Shown here: piece by piece, positions 21,211-31,618 of the stretch | How positions within the stretch are numbered: position 1 is the stretch's first letter | Layout: every line of letters starts with the position of its first letter | Source: Terrimonas sp. | GTDB lineage: Bacteria; Bacteroidota; Bacteroidia; Chitinophagales; Chitinophagaceae | Direction of reading: 5' to 3' | DNA: 64,000 nt | Assembly (NCBI GenBank): GCA_016125075.1 | Contig: WGMO01000003.1 | Coordinates: 151,090 to 215,089, forward strand | Notes under the pieces: model-generated | The model's input: only the letters and a program-made list of their open reading frames with translations | Told to the model about the DNA's origin: nothing | Databases searched by the model: none | Program-made: the position numbers and the translations under genes

Positions 21211-22779
21211 ATGCACATGCAAACAGGTTTCAAATACGGGATCGACCCCCTGACGACAGGGAAGGCCATTGCCATTGCGTCCGGAAAACTCAGGGCCTAT
21301 TTAGATGAGACAGCCCTTCAAAGAATCAGCGCGGCGGAAAATCATGTACGGGATATTGTAACCCGGGAAAAAACGGTCTATGGTGTCAATACCGGTTTCG
21401 GCATCCTTTCCAATACCCGGATTTCTGCTTCCGACACAATCACCCTTCAGCATAAGATATTGCAAAGTCATAGCGTTGGTGTCGGGGATCCTATTCCCGC
21501 CGAAATTGCAAAGCTGATGCTGGTTACGAAAGTACATGCCCTGGCACAAGGGTATAGTGGCGTCAGGCAGCAAACGCTGGAAAGAATTATCTGGCATATT
21601 GAAAATGACATAATTCCAATTGTGCCGGAGAAGGGTAGTGTAGGTGCCAGTGGAGATCTTGCCCCCCTGGCGCATTTATTCCTCCCCTTAATTGGCCTGG
21701 GGGAATGTTACCTGGATGGAGTAAGATTGGAAACAACAAAAATTTTAAAGCAAAAAAATAGACAAGCTTTACAATTGGGTCCAAAAGAGGGACTTGCATT
21801 GATCAATGGTACGCAATTTATTCTTTCATTTGCTGTGAAGGCAGTTCAAAGAATGCATAATTGCCTGGAAGCAGCCGATATTATTGGTGCCATGAGCCTT
21901 GAAGCGCTTACCGGTACAAAATCCCCATTCGACCAACGCCTTCATGCGTTACGTCCTTTTTCCGGCAACCAGCTGGTGGCGCAACGTTTAAGACTGCTGC
22001 TGGAGCATTCTGATATTATGCAAAGTCATATTGATTGCGGCCGGGTGCAGGATCCCTATAGTTTAAGGTGTATGCCACAGGTACATGGCGCTTCACGGAA
22101 TGCATGGTTACATTTAAAAAACTTAACGGAAGTTGAATTGAATGCTGTTACCGATAATCCAATAATATTCAACCAGGAAGATATTATTAGCGGGGGTAAT
22201 TTTCATGGACAGCCCCTTGCCCTGCCTCTTGATTATGCCTGCTTTGCTGCGGCTGAAATCGGCAATATCAGCGACCGGCGTTGTTATTTATTGCTGGAAG
22301 GGAAATGGGGTTTACCCCTGTTATTGATGAAGAATGTGGGTTTGAACAGCGGCTTTATGATACCACAATACACTACGGCCGCATTGGTTTCTGAAAACAA
22401 GACCCTCTGTTTCCCTTCCAGTGCGGATAGTATTCCTACTTCCCTGGGACAGGAGGATCATGTTTCAATGGGCAGCATCAGTGGCAGAAAAATAAACCGG
22501 GTGCTTGATAACCTTGAGTTTATCCTTGCTATTGAATTACTATCAGCCTGCCAGGCGATTGAATTCAGAAGGCCCCTGAAAAGCTCAGCGCTACTTGAAT
22601 TTGCACATGACTATGTGCGTGATTTTGTTGCCTTTGCAGAAGAAGACAGAATATTTGCTGAAGATATAAACCAGGTGGCGGGTTTGATTAAGGATTTTCG
22701 GTTTGTTGAAAAATTTAATGAATTCGCCGACGGCCTGCATATTGAACTCAGCAAGGGGTATGATGAGTTTTCATTTTGA
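21211..22779 (+). CDS. hutH: Histidine ammonia-lyase
   Basis: MIO-forming GSVGASGDLAPLAHL; VYGVNTGFG; SISGRKINRVLDNLEFILAIELLSACQAIEFRRP. Confidence 0.95.
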   Translation: MHMQTGFKYGIDPLTTGKAIAIASGKLRAYLDETALQRISAAENHVRDIVTREKTVYGVNTGFGILSNTRISASDTITLQHKILQSHSVGVGDPIPAEIAKLMLVTKVHALAQGYSGVRQQTLERIIWHIENDIIPIVPEKGSVGASGDLAPLAHLFLPLIGLGECYLDGVRLETTKILKQKNRQALQLGPKEGLALINGTQFILSFAVKAVQRMHNCLEAADIIGAMSLEALTGTKSPFDQRLHALRPFSGNQLVAQRLRLLLEHSDIMQSHIDCGRVQDPYSLRCMPQVHGASRNAWLHLKNLTEVELNAVTDNPIIFNQEDIISGGNFHGQPLALPLDYACFAAAEIGNISDRRCYLLLEGKWGLPLLLMKNVGLNSGFMIPQYTTAALVSENKTLCFPSSADSIPTSLGQEDHVSMGSISGRKINRVLDNLEFILAIELLSACQAIEFRRPLKSSALLEFAHDYVRDFVAFAEEDRIFAEDINQVAGLIKDFRFVEKFNEFADGLHIELSKGYDEFSF

Positions 22780-22803
22780 GTCAATGTCCATTCAGGGCTT
22801 CTA

Positions 22804-22830
22804 AAAAAAGAGACCCCCTAAAAGGGGGTC
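22804..22830 (-). terminator. Terminator between hutH and the convergent lipoprotein gene
   Basis: GACCCCC-taaaa-GGGGGTC hairpin followed by T-run on the minus strand. Confidence 0.75.
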
Positions 22831-22852
22831 CAGGTAATTTTCTTCCTGTAAT

Positions 22853-23635
22853 TTATTTTTTCATACGCTCGTATACTTCAATGGATTTTGTACCGTCATT
22901 ATTAGCCATTGTCTGGGTAAAGCCATCTGCGCCATTCATGGTGATGTCAATATCGAAATCATGACCTTTTACAGCAGCATAGGTGGAAGCAGTCATTGAC
23001 TCTTTCAGTTTATTATCATTGAGGGTAAATGTGCCAAATCCCATACCGGTATGTGTTTTGTTAAGCGAATCCGTCCAGGTATGACCCCAGATCACATGAC
23101 CTGCATAGAAGGTCTTGTATTGAGTGCTGCTGACATCAGTGGTATCGGTACCTGAGATAATCATTCTTTTTGTCATTTTCCAGGCACCATCAAGCGCCGA
23201 TTTGGAATCTGTGCCAACAGACTGGTAATCCTCGGTCATCTGGAACGCATCCCCATTGTTCATGGTCATATTATTGATTACCTGTTTGTACCCTTTGTCG
23301 GTCTTTTCAATGATCAGTTTGAAAGTTCCCGGATTTCCCACGGCAGAATCCCATGCATTGAAAATGACATTTTCGGTCACAGTATCCTTATCTACGGAAT
23401 AGGAACCGATGCCAAATGCACTGACGGAATCAGCGGGGTTGACATTGGCATACATCATATAATCCTCCGTATAAATTTTCATCTGGACGCCATCCAGCAC
23501 AGTCGTATCCATTTTGTCATTTTTGGCGGAATTGGAAATCATTTTATAGGCACCCGGCATCGTGTTGGTAGCTTTATCCTCCGCATTGTTACAGGCGACG
23601 AGTAATAATAAAGCAGAACCGAAAAGTAGTTTCAT
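22853..23635 (-). CDS. Hypothetical lipoprotein
   Basis: Lipobox LLLVACNNAEDKATNTMPGAYKMI; soluble beta-rich body (LDGAWKMTKRMIISGTDTTD). Confidence 0.8.
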   Translation of the reverse strand: MKLLFGSALLLLVACNNAEDKATNTMPGAYKMISNSAKNDKMDTTVLDGVQMKIYTEDYMMYANVNPADSVSAFGIGSYSVDKDTVTENVIFNAWDSAVGNPGTFKLIIEKTDKGYKQVINNMTMNNGDAFQMTEDYQSVGTDSKSALDGAWKMTKRMIISGTDTTDVSSTQYKTFYAGHVIWGHTWTDSLNKTHTGMGFGTFTLNDNKLKESMTASTYAAVKGHDFDIDITMNGADGFTQTMANNDGTKSIEVYERMKK

Positions 23636-23948
23636 TTGATATGTTTTATGTTGGAAAAATTAAAAATACAGGGTTGCCAGTGTTCCCAAAGTAACGGAAA
23701 GTGAAACTTTCATGAAGGATAGGACGCAATTTAAGGAAATTAACCCGGTCAATACACAATTAGGGTTTGTTTTTTTATTCTTGGTAATTTTGGGAGCCGG
23801 GAAAAGTAAAACGGCCCCGATTTTTTATGCAAAGGATTTGCACATCAGGACATTGGGCCTATTTTGCTGCAGATATTTTATAATCAACATTGAAGTTGTT
23901 GATCATTTTTATTAAAGGCGATTTATTGACAAGAGAAAAAATCATATT

Positions 23949-25679
23949 ATGAGTACCATTACGAAATCTCAATACGATCCGGTGAAGTACAAAACACCAG
24001 CCGGTACTTCATTACAATGTAAAGGCTGGATCCAGGAAGCGGCTTTGCGCATGTTACTCAATAACCTCAATCCCGAAGTGGCTGAACGTCCCGACGACCT
24101 GATTGTATATGGAGGAAGGGGTAAGGCTGCCCGCAACTTTGAAGCGTTGGATAATATCATCAGGGCTTTAAAGGTGTTGGAAAACAACGAATCTCTATTG
24201 ATTCAGAGTGGAAAACCGGTTGGGATTTTACAAACACATGAGGATGCCCCAAGAGTATTAATCAGCAATTCCCAGTTAGTGCCCAATTGGGCAAACTGGC
24301 AACATTTTGACGAGTTGGAGAAAAAAGGGTTGATGATGTATGGACAGATGACTGCGGGAAGCTGGATCTATATTGGTAGCCAGGGTATCGTTCAGGGCAC
24401 TTACGAAACCTATGCCGCACTGGCTGTTAAACATTTTGGAGGATCGTTAAAAGGTACCCTGAATGTAACGGCCGGTCTGGGGGGTATGGGCGGGGCACAA
24501 CCCCTGGCCATCACCATGAACGAGGGTGTGGCACTTGTGGCTGAAGTTGAGGAATGGAGGATCGATAAAAGGATAGAAACAAAATACCTGGATGAAAAAT
24601 ATATCGATATCGATGAAGCGATTGACCGGGCTTTGGAAGAAAAGAAAAAAGGGAATGCTACCAGTATTGGTGTTTTGTGCAATGCGGTACACCTGCTTCA
24701 AAGGCTGGTAGCACGAAATATCGTTCCTGATACTCTTACCGACCAAACCTCGGCACATGATCCATTGATCGGTTACTGGCCCCATGAAATTTCATATGAA
24801 CAAGCTAAAATATTAAGGGAACAGGATCCTGCATCCTATATTCACCGGGCTTATGAAAGTATGCATCTACATGTTCAGCTCATGCTAAAGTTAATGGACA
24901 GGGGAGCCATTACATTTGATTATGGCAATAATATCAGGGCACGTTCACAGGAATTTGAGGACAGGATCAAAAATGATACAGCCAATTTCGAGCCCTCCCT
25001 ATTCAGTTTCCGGTTTGGAAGAAGTTTTGATTTTCCCGGTTTTGTTCCCGCCTATATCCGGCCGCTTTTTTGTGAAGGGAAGGGACCATTTCGTTGGGCA
25101 GCACTTAGCGGTGACCCGCAGGATATTGCTGTTACGGATGAATTGATCGCCCGTCTTTTTCCGGAAAACAGGTCCCTGCTGCGATGGTTAAAACTGGCCA
25201 AAGAAAAGATCGCATTCCAGGGACTCCCTGCCAGGATCTGCTGGCTGGGGCAGGGGGAAAGGGAAAAAGCCGGATTGGCCTTTAACGAACTGGTCAGAAC
25301 CGGAAAGGTAAAAGCGCCCATTGTCATTGGAAGGGATCACCTGGATACAGGTAGTGTGGCCAGCCCGAACCGCGAAACCGAATCCATGAAAGATGGCAGT
25401 GATGCAGTTGCAGACTGGCCCATCCTGAATGCGCTGGTCAATACTGCAGGGGGTGCATCCTGGGTTTCCTTACACCATGGAGGGGGAGTGGGCATGGGGT
25501 ATTCTATTCATGCCGGTATGGTAATCGTAGCAGATGGAACTGATGAAGCAGCAGCCAGGTTGGGCCGGGTATTAAGAAATGACCCGGGTATGGGTGTGAT
25601 CCGTCATGCAGATGCCGGGTATGAAATTGCTAAGGATACCCTCCAAAAAAACGGGTTGGATTTTACGGACAGGTTGTAG
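23949..25679 (+). CDS. hutU: Urocanate hydratase
   Basis: [23 protein letters not shown]...[39 protein letters not shown]-like [28 protein letters not shown]. Confidence 0.97.
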   Translation: MSTITKSQYDPVKYKTPAGTSLQCKGWIQEAALRMLLNNLNPEVAERPDDLIVYGGRGKAARNFEALDNIIRALKVLENNESLLIQSGKPVGILQTHEDAPRVLISNSQLVPNWANWQHFDELEKKGLMMYGQMTAGSWIYIGSQGIVQGTYETYAALAVKHFGGSLKGTLNVTAGLGGMGGAQPLAITMNEGVALVAEVEEWRIDKRIETKYLDEKYIDIDEAIDRALEEKKKGNATSIGVLCNAVHLLQRLVARNIVPDTLTDQTSAHDPLIGYWPHEISYEQAKILREQDPASYIHRAYESMHLHVQLMLKLMDRGAITFDYGNNIRARSQEFEDRIKNDTANFEPSLFSFRFGRSFDFPGFVPAYIRPLFCEGKGPFRWAALSGDPQDIAVTDELIARLFPENRSLLRWLKLAKEKIAFQGLPARICWLGQGEREKAGLAFNELVRTGKVKAPIVIGRDHLDTGSVASPNRETESMKDGSDAVADWPILNALVNTAGGASWVSLHHGGGVGMGYSIHAGMVIVADGTDEAAARLGRVLRNDPGMGVIRHADAGYEIAKDTLQKNGLDFTDRL

Positions 25680-25746
25680 GATGATAATATGATGATGGAT
25701 GCGGGAAGACAGGATGAATAACGCTGAGAAGACTGGGCCACCAGTT

Positions 25747-26160
25747 TTACCCTAAATACCGGTCGATCACTTCACTGAATGCCTCCAGCGAAAATGGTTT
25801 TTCAAAAAAAACATCGGCTCCGTTTTCTAAGGCTACGTCCCTGACAGCAGCAAAACCCGAAATCATGATGATCCTGATACCGGGTTGCTTTTTGCGGATA
25901 TAACTGATAAAATCAACGCCATATCCGTCCGGAAGCTGGTTATCCAATATGATGAGGGGAGGCTGGTGTGTTTCCAGGTATTCATCTGCATCCAGCAGGG
26001 TGGTCACATAATCCAATTCCAGGTCTTTTTCATTGAGGATCATATCCAGGATCAAACCAATCTCACCCTGGTCTTCTACCACGAGTATTTTTTTTGCTGC
26101 GGGGGGGTCTGTTTTCTTGATGGCTTCCATGATAAGTGGTTTTGTTGTTTTGTATTTCAT
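25747..26160 (-). CDS. Orphan single-domain response regulator
   Basis: KKILVVEDQGEIGLILDMIL, PLIILDNQLPDGYGVDFI, IIMISGFAA, FFEKPFSLEAF; no output domain and no adjacent kinase. Confidence 0.9.
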   Translation of the reverse strand: MKYKTTKPLIMEAIKKTDPPAAKKILVVEDQGEIGLILDMILNEKDLELDYVTTLLDADEYLETHQPPLIILDNQLPDGYGVDFISYIRKKQPGIRIIMISGFAAVRDVALENGADVFFEKPFSLEAFSEVIDRYLG

Positions 26161-26365
26161 TTTCCGGAGGGGTACAGATTAATATAATCAAATAGCCTGC
26201 CTAAATGATTTTCTACTGAAATTATTTTCACCCGAACCTAAAATGAAATTATCTTACCCTATTCCCTTTATTTTCCTAACTTCCTGTTAACATTGAAACC
26301 GGAATACCTCCCTTTGATGACTTCCCTATTATTGATTCGCCTTTTTTAATTAAAAATTTTTTACC

Positions 26366-27247
26366 ATGAAAAGAAGAGATTTTATTCATCATTCATCCCT
26401 GATCGCAATGAGTGTTGGTGTTTTTGGTAAGATCAAATGGAACGGCAGATACTATGTGGGCGAAGATCCCACCACCACAGATATACTGGGACCATTTTAC
26501 CGCCCGGGAGCGCCTATACGAACCGACCTTGTACAGCAGGGAACCAAAGGGCAGATTCTCCATTTCAGTGGTTCTGTTTTTGCAAAAGATGGTAAAACAC
26601 CCCTCAACAATTCGCTGGTTGAAATTTGGCATTGCAATGAGGATGGTGTGTATGATAATACTTCCGACCAATATATTTATCGGGCAGCCTGCAAAACCGG
26701 TAAAGATGGTAAATACCATTTTAAGACCATTATGCCCGTTCCTTACCCGGCCGGACCCACTGCAACCCGTCCGGCGCATATTCATATGCGTGTTTCCGGG
26801 AATGCCCAGCAGGACCTGGTTACCCAAGTGTATTTCAAGGGCGATGAATACATTGCGAAGGACGATAGTGCCAGTGATCCCCAATCTCTGAACCGGATCC
26901 TCGGGTCTTCTTTCAATGACAAAAATGAAAGAATCGTCAAATTCGATATCGTGTTGCAGGATGAATATGTACTGGATGATGCTGCCTTTAAAAAAATAAC
27001 CGGCTTATATGAAATGAGCAACAAGACAAATATGGAATTTTACCGGCAGGGCGACCAGCTTTTTGTCAAGGTTAATGGCCAGATCATGGAAGCCATGGAC
27101 TATAAAGGGAATAACAGTTTTGAAGGCGGGTTGGGTAGGGTAAAGGCTGTATTTACTATTATTACCGGTGGAGCTGTCAAAGCAAACCTGAGTTTAGGGG
27201 AAAAAATGAAATTCGAAGGAAATAAAATACTCAGTTATCCAAATTAA
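26366..27247 (+). CDS. Intradiol ring-cleavage dioxygenase-like protein with twin-arginine N-terminus
   Basis: TDILGPFYRPGAP, LVEIWHCNEDGVYDN, GKYHFKTIMPVPYPAGPTATRPAHIHMRVSG (Tyr/Tyr/His/His ligand pattern); N-terminus MKRRDFIHHSSLIAMSVGVFG. Confidence 0.9.
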   Translation: MKRRDFIHHSSLIAMSVGVFGKIKWNGRYYVGEDPTTTDILGPFYRPGAPIRTDLVQQGTKGQILHFSGSVFAKDGKTPLNNSLVEIWHCNEDGVYDNTSDQYIYRAACKTGKDGKYHFKTIMPVPYPAGPTATRPAHIHMRVSGNAQQDLVTQVYFKGDEYIAKDDSASDPQSLNRILGSSFNDKNERIVKFDIVLQDEYVLDDAAFKKITGLYEMSNKTNMEFYRQGDQLFVKVNGQIMEAMDYKGNNSFEGGLGRVKAVFTIITGGAVKANLSLGEKMKFEGNKILSYPN

Positions 27248-27351
27248 TTTTCTTTTGGGTTCCGCGGGTGCAATTTCTTGCATAACATATACCTGAGCGT
27301 GCCACCATTCATCAATCAATCATCAAGTTGTTAAGTATCTAAAATCTGTTT

Positions 27352-28911
27352 ATGAATAAGAAGTTTTTCAGTTTATCAATTGTTTTATTGCTGGTTTTTT
27401 CAGTTGCAGCGCAGGAAGGGGTCGATATGTCAATGATGCAGAAGATCAGAGAGGAGGAGAAAAATAATTCTCAGGTGGCCATGATTGCTCATCAATTAAC
27501 AGATGTCTGTGGTCCCCGTCTTACCAATTCCCCGGGTTATAACCGGGCACTTGATTGGCTGGGTTCCATTGCCAAGGAATGGGGATTAAACAATGCAGGA
27601 AGGGAAGCCTGGGGTGAATTCGGAAAAGGCTGGAGTAATGAACAGGGAACATTATCCCTGAAATTCCCTTATTATGAAAATATAATCGGTTATCCCGTTC
27701 CCTGGTGTAAGAGTACCCGGAATGCAGTTTCCGGTGAACTGCTGATGCTGGATGAATTGGATTCCGCAGCCATCGATCAGGCAGGCGCATCCCTCCAGGG
27801 CAAGATCGTGATGTTAAAACCCTCTTCATTTAAAATACCCGATGCCTTCAAGGCATTTGCGACCCGTTATGGCGACAGTTCACTGGACAATATCCCTGAA
27901 AAATATATGTTTACCCGCAGCCAGATTAATATGTTCCTGCCTTACCTGAAAAAGGAGTATTACACTAAATTATACCTGGAAAAAAAAGGAGCAGTAGGAC
28001 TGCTGGAAAGCAGTTCCAATTCAATTGACGGAACAGTATTTGTTGATGGCGGAGCCGGTTATGCAACGGGCTACGAAGCCACCCTTCCCGAAATGAAGAT
28101 CAGCCGGGAAGATTATCTCAAACTGGCAAGGCTGATGATGGACAAAAGGAAAGTGGAAATGGAAATGAATGTTCAGAACACTTTTTACGACAGTGATCTG
28201 ACAGGATATAATTTTGTAGCAGAAATTCCCGGAACTGATCCTGCTTTAAAAAGCCAGGTTGTTATGCTGGGTGGCCATCTTGATAGCTGGGCCGGCGGAA
28301 CAGGGGCTACGGATAATGCAGCGGGTTGTATAGCCACACTCGAGGCTATCAGGATTCTTAAGGCATTGAACATTCAACCCCGGCGTACGATCCGCATCGC
28401 ACTTTGGGGTGGGGAAGAACAGGGCTTGTATGGTTCTTTTGGATATGTAAAAAAACATTTTGGTAATCCTGAAAACATGAAATTGACACCCGAGCAGGCA
28501 AAAATTTCGGCCTATTATAACCTTGATAATGGCAGTGGCAGGATTCGGGGGATCTATACACAGGGCAACGAAGCCGTCAGGGATATATTCAAGGCCTGGC
28601 TGGCACCATTCGCAGATATAGATGCCAATGATGGGGTAACGCTCAGCAATACCGGCAGTACCGACCATATTAGTTTTGATGCAGTCGGCATCCCTGCATT
28701 CCAGTTCATCCAGGACCCGCTGGAATATGAGACCCGTACCCACCATAGTAATATGGATACATACGATCACTTATCCATCAGTGATCTGCAGCAGGCAGCT
28801 GTGATCATTGCAGCCTTTGTATACAATACAGCCATGCGGGAAAAAATGCTGCCCCGAAAACCATTGCCTAAACCCGAGAAATTTGTTTTTGATGTAGACT
28901 TTCCAATTTGA
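27352..28911 (+). CDS. M28-family metallopeptidase (paralog of 62255-63841)
   Basis: VVMLGGHLDSWAGGTGATDNAAGC, ALWGGEEQGLYGSFGYVKKHF, STDHISFDAVGIPAFQFIQDPLEYETRTHHSNMDTYDHL; signal peptide. Confidence 0.94.
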   Translation: MNKKFFSLSIVLLLVFSVAAQEGVDMSMMQKIREEEKNNSQVAMIAHQLTDVCGPRLTNSPGYNRALDWLGSIAKEWGLNNAGREAWGEFGKGWSNEQGTLSLKFPYYENIIGYPVPWCKSTRNAVSGELLMLDELDSAAIDQAGASLQGKIVMLKPSSFKIPDAFKAFATRYGDSSLDNIPEKYMFTRSQINMFLPYLKKEYYTKLYLEKKGAVGLLESSSNSIDGTVFVDGGAGYATGYEATLPEMKISREDYLKLARLMMDKRKVEMEMNVQNTFYDSDLTGYNFVAEIPGTDPALKSQVVMLGGHLDSWAGGTGATDNAAGCIATLEAIRILKALNIQPRRTIRIALWGGEEQGLYGSFGYVKKHFGNPENMKLTPEQAKISAYYNLDNGSGRIRGIYTQGNEAVRDIFKAWLAPFADIDANDGVTLSNTGSTDHISFDAVGIPAFQFIQDPLEYETRTHHSNMDTYDHLSISDLQQAAVIIAAFVYNTAMREKMLPRKPLPKPEKFVFDVDFPI

Positions 28912-29029
28912 TCGTTCAGGAAGGGAATGATAAAGGGTATAAAGTGCGACCCATCCTTTCTCTGCCAGATCCCGGTTTCAGCGTTGTATGCTCATCCGGT
29001 AAATGATCTATTCGCTAAGTGGTAGTCCA

Positions 29030-29037
29030 TATCTTTG
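29030..29037 (+). promoter_or_regulatory. Candidate -7 box TATCTTTG
   Basis: TAnnTTTG match 7 nt upstream of the called ATG (29045) and 16 nt upstream of the next in-frame ATG (29054). Confidence 0.45.
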
Positions 29038-29044
29038 CTTTTAA

Positions 29045-30088
29045 ATGATCCTTATGGAATTAGGTGTTGGTATGTTTGGCGATAATCATTACGATCAGGA
29101 AGGTAAACCACGATTACCCGGACAGCGGTTAAAGGAACTGATCGAGGAAATCAAACTCATGGATGAAGTGGGACTTGATTTCTACGGTATCGGGGAACAT
29201 CATCGCCCGGACTATGCGGTTTCCACTCCCGAAATAATTTTGGCCGCTGCTGCTACTGTTACGAAGCAAATTAAGCTGGGCAGTGCTGTTTCGGTCTTGA
29301 GCTCCTCAGACCCTGTGCGGCTCTACCAGAGTTTTGCCACCATTGACCTGATCAGCGATGGCAGGGCTGAACTGGTAGCCGGCCGGGGAAGTTTTATCGA
29401 ATCCTATCCGCTCTATGGATATCACCTCGAAGATTATGATGCGCTTTTCGAAGAGAAACTTGACCTTTTGCTGAAAATCAATAAACAGAATCCCATCAGC
29501 TGGAAAGGGAAATTCCGTCCTGCCCTGAACAACCAGTTGATCCTGCCCAGGGCAGTCAATGATGATCTTGCGATATGGGTTGCGGTTGGCGGTACACCAG
29601 AGTCGGTACTACGTGCCGGTAAGTATGGGTTACCGGTCATTTTCGCCATCATTGGTGGCAACCCTGCACAGTTTAAGCCTTTGTTTGATTATTACCGGGA
29701 AGTCTATGCGCATTTTAATCATGATGAAAAAAAAATCCAGGTGGGGGTGCACATGCATGCCTTCTTTGGTGATGACAGCCGGCAAACAGCCGATGCTTAT
29801 TACCCGCTTTACGCTGCTCAGATGAACAGGGTTGGCAGCAGCCGGGGCTGGCCTCCATATGAGCGACAGCAATATGATACTGGTCGGGGGAAAAAAGGTC
29901 ACTTGATCATTGGTGATGCCGAGGAATCCATTGATAAGATTTTGCAAATGGAAGAACTTTTTGGCTTAACCCGTTTTTCTGCCCATATGGATGTGGGCGG
30001 CCCTTCCCATGCCACATTGATGAAATCTATTGAAATATTCGGAACCCGGATTGCCCCGAAGGTCAGGGAAGCTTTAAAAGGAAAATAA
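29045..30088 (+). CDS. LLM-class flavin-dependent oxidoreductase (luciferase-like)
   Basis: MDEVGLDFYGIGEHHRPDYAVSTPEIILAAAATVTKQIKLGSAVSVLSSSDPVRLYQSFATIDLISDGRAELVAGRGSF. Confidence 0.93.
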   Translation: MILMELGVGMFGDNHYDQEGKPRLPGQRLKELIEEIKLMDEVGLDFYGIGEHHRPDYAVSTPEIILAAAATVTKQIKLGSAVSVLSSSDPVRLYQSFATIDLISDGRAELVAGRGSFIESYPLYGYHLEDYDALFEEKLDLLLKINKQNPISWKGKFRPALNNQLILPRAVNDDLAIWVAVGGTPESVLRAGKYGLPVIFAIIGGNPAQFKPLFDYYREVYAHFNHDEKKIQVGVHMHAFFGDDSRQTADAYYPLYAAQMNRVGSSRGWPPYERQQYDTGRGKKGHLIIGDAEESIDKILQMEELFGLTRFSAHMDVGGPSHATLMKSIEIFGTRIAPKVREALKGK

Positions 30089-30125
30089 ACCACCCCTTCC
30101 CAATCAAACATTACCGTTATTATAG

Positions 30126-31394
30126 TTAGCCAAAGGGTTTGTCAATGGCTGTACTTGTTTTGGAAAACCATTGGGGGCCTTCTTCTGTCATGTATACACA
30201 ATCTTCCAACCGGACCCCAAATTCTCCGGGGATGGCGATGGTGGGTTCCACACTGAAACACATGCCGGGCTGAATGAGTTGTTGATTGCCCTTTACCATA
30301 TTTCCCCATTCATGTCCATCCATACCAATACCATGACCGGTACGATGTGGCAATCCCGGCAATTGGTAACCGGGCCCAAAGCCAGCGTCGGTAATCACTT
30401 TACGGGCAGCGGCATCGACTTCTTCGCAGGCCGTACCGATTTTAGCGGCTTCAAAACCAGCTGTCTGAGATTTTTTTTCCAGGTTCCAGATATCCACCTG
30501 CCGTTGGGTTGGTGTTTTTCCAAATACCACGGTTCTTGTTATATCGGAGGTATAACCTTCGATACTGCATCCGCAATCCATTAATACAATATCACCTTCC
30601 TGTAAAGTACGGGGTTTCACACTTCCGTGTGGAAATGCTGAGGATACGCCAAAAAGCACCAGGGCGTCCGTATTGTTACCACCCAGTTGCTGCTGAGCGT
30701 CTTCTATGATACCGGCCAGTTCACCCTGCGACATGCCTTCTCTTAACCGGGAAATACCATGTTGTATGCCGGCAACAGTAATATCACTAGCTTTTTGCAT
30801 CAGGGCAATTTCTGAAGCTGATTTTATAAGACGGCAAGGCATGGTGACCGGGGTACCACTTACATAATTATAATTTGGGGCTTCCTTACGGATACCATCC
30901 AATATGAAAAATCGTAACCGCTCTTCCATCCCGATATCGCCTGCAGGGATCTTCGCATCCTGAAGGGCTTTGGCCACCATCGTATAGGGACTTTCGTCTT
31001 CCTGCCAGGGATATACTTCTTTGCCGATCTTAATCAATTCCCGAAGCCGGGATTCTTCAAAACCGGGGCATACATACCGGGTTTCGCCTTTAGCCGGTAT
31101 GATAGCGAGCATGGGTCTTTCGCTGGGCCACCAACTGATACCGGTAAAATATTTCAGGGAGGTTCCACTATCTACAATCAATGCACCCATTTTCAACGCT
31201 TGCATCAAATCCTGGGCCTTTGCGATGCGGGATTCCCTTTCTGCAGTTGTGATAGGCACTACATCAGCGGTCATAGGAGTCAGTGCAGGTGATATTTTTT
31301 CTTTTTCACTTTTGCCCAGGTTACAGGCACTGATCCCGGTTGCTACCCCGGTGGCGGTGAGCGTGGAAAGACCGATAAAATCCCTTCTTTTCAT
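30126..31394 (-). CDS. M24-family Xaa-Pro peptidase with Tat-lipoprotein-like N-terminus
   Basis: VLMDCGCSIEGYTSDITRTVVFG, GLPHRTGHGIGMDGHEWGN, FSVEPTIAIPGEFGVRLEDCVYM; N-terminus MKRRDFIGLSTLTATGVATGISACN. Confidence 0.93.
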   Translation of the reverse strand: MKRRDFIGLSTLTATGVATGISACNLGKSEKEKISPALTPMTADVVPITTAERESRIAKAQDLMQALKMGALIVDSGTSLKYFTGISWWPSERPMLAIIPAKGETRYVCPGFEESRLRELIKIGKEVYPWQEDESPYTMVAKALQDAKIPAGDIGMEERLRFFILDGIRKEAPNYNYVSGTPVTMPCRLIKSASEIALMQKASDITVAGIQHGISRLREGMSQGELAGIIEDAQQQLGGNNTDALVLFGVSSAFPHGSVKPRTLQEGDIVLMDCGCSIEGYTSDITRTVVFGKTPTQRQVDIWNLEKKSQTAGFEAAKIGTACEEVDAAARKVITDAGFGPGYQLPGLPHRTGHGIGMDGHEWGNMVKGNQQLIQPGMCFSVEPTIAIPGEFGVRLEDCVYMTEEGPQWFSKTSTAIDKPFG

Positions 31395-31618
31395 TTATAT
31401 TTATTTAAAATGTTGATGGATTGAAACAAAGTATGAAGTTAAGCATATCTTAAACCCGATTATCATGGGGTGGATGAATTTTATGAGATAAAGAATGTCA
31501 AAAGATGTCTCCGATTTTTTACGGATGGAACCATCAACACCGGTCATTTCTATCCGTCGAATAATTACCATGCCTAAACTTTAACAACATATTCGTCATG
31601 AATATTTCAATACTTTAA

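Noticed and set aside
22776-22964. 62-aa ORF after hutH
   Set aside because: Runs through a terminator hairpin and into the antisense of the lipoprotein gene; not credible as a gene.
23712-23915. 67-aa ORF upstream of hutU
   Set aside because: Short, no homology visible, lies in an AT-rich intergenic region; left unannotated rather than claimed.
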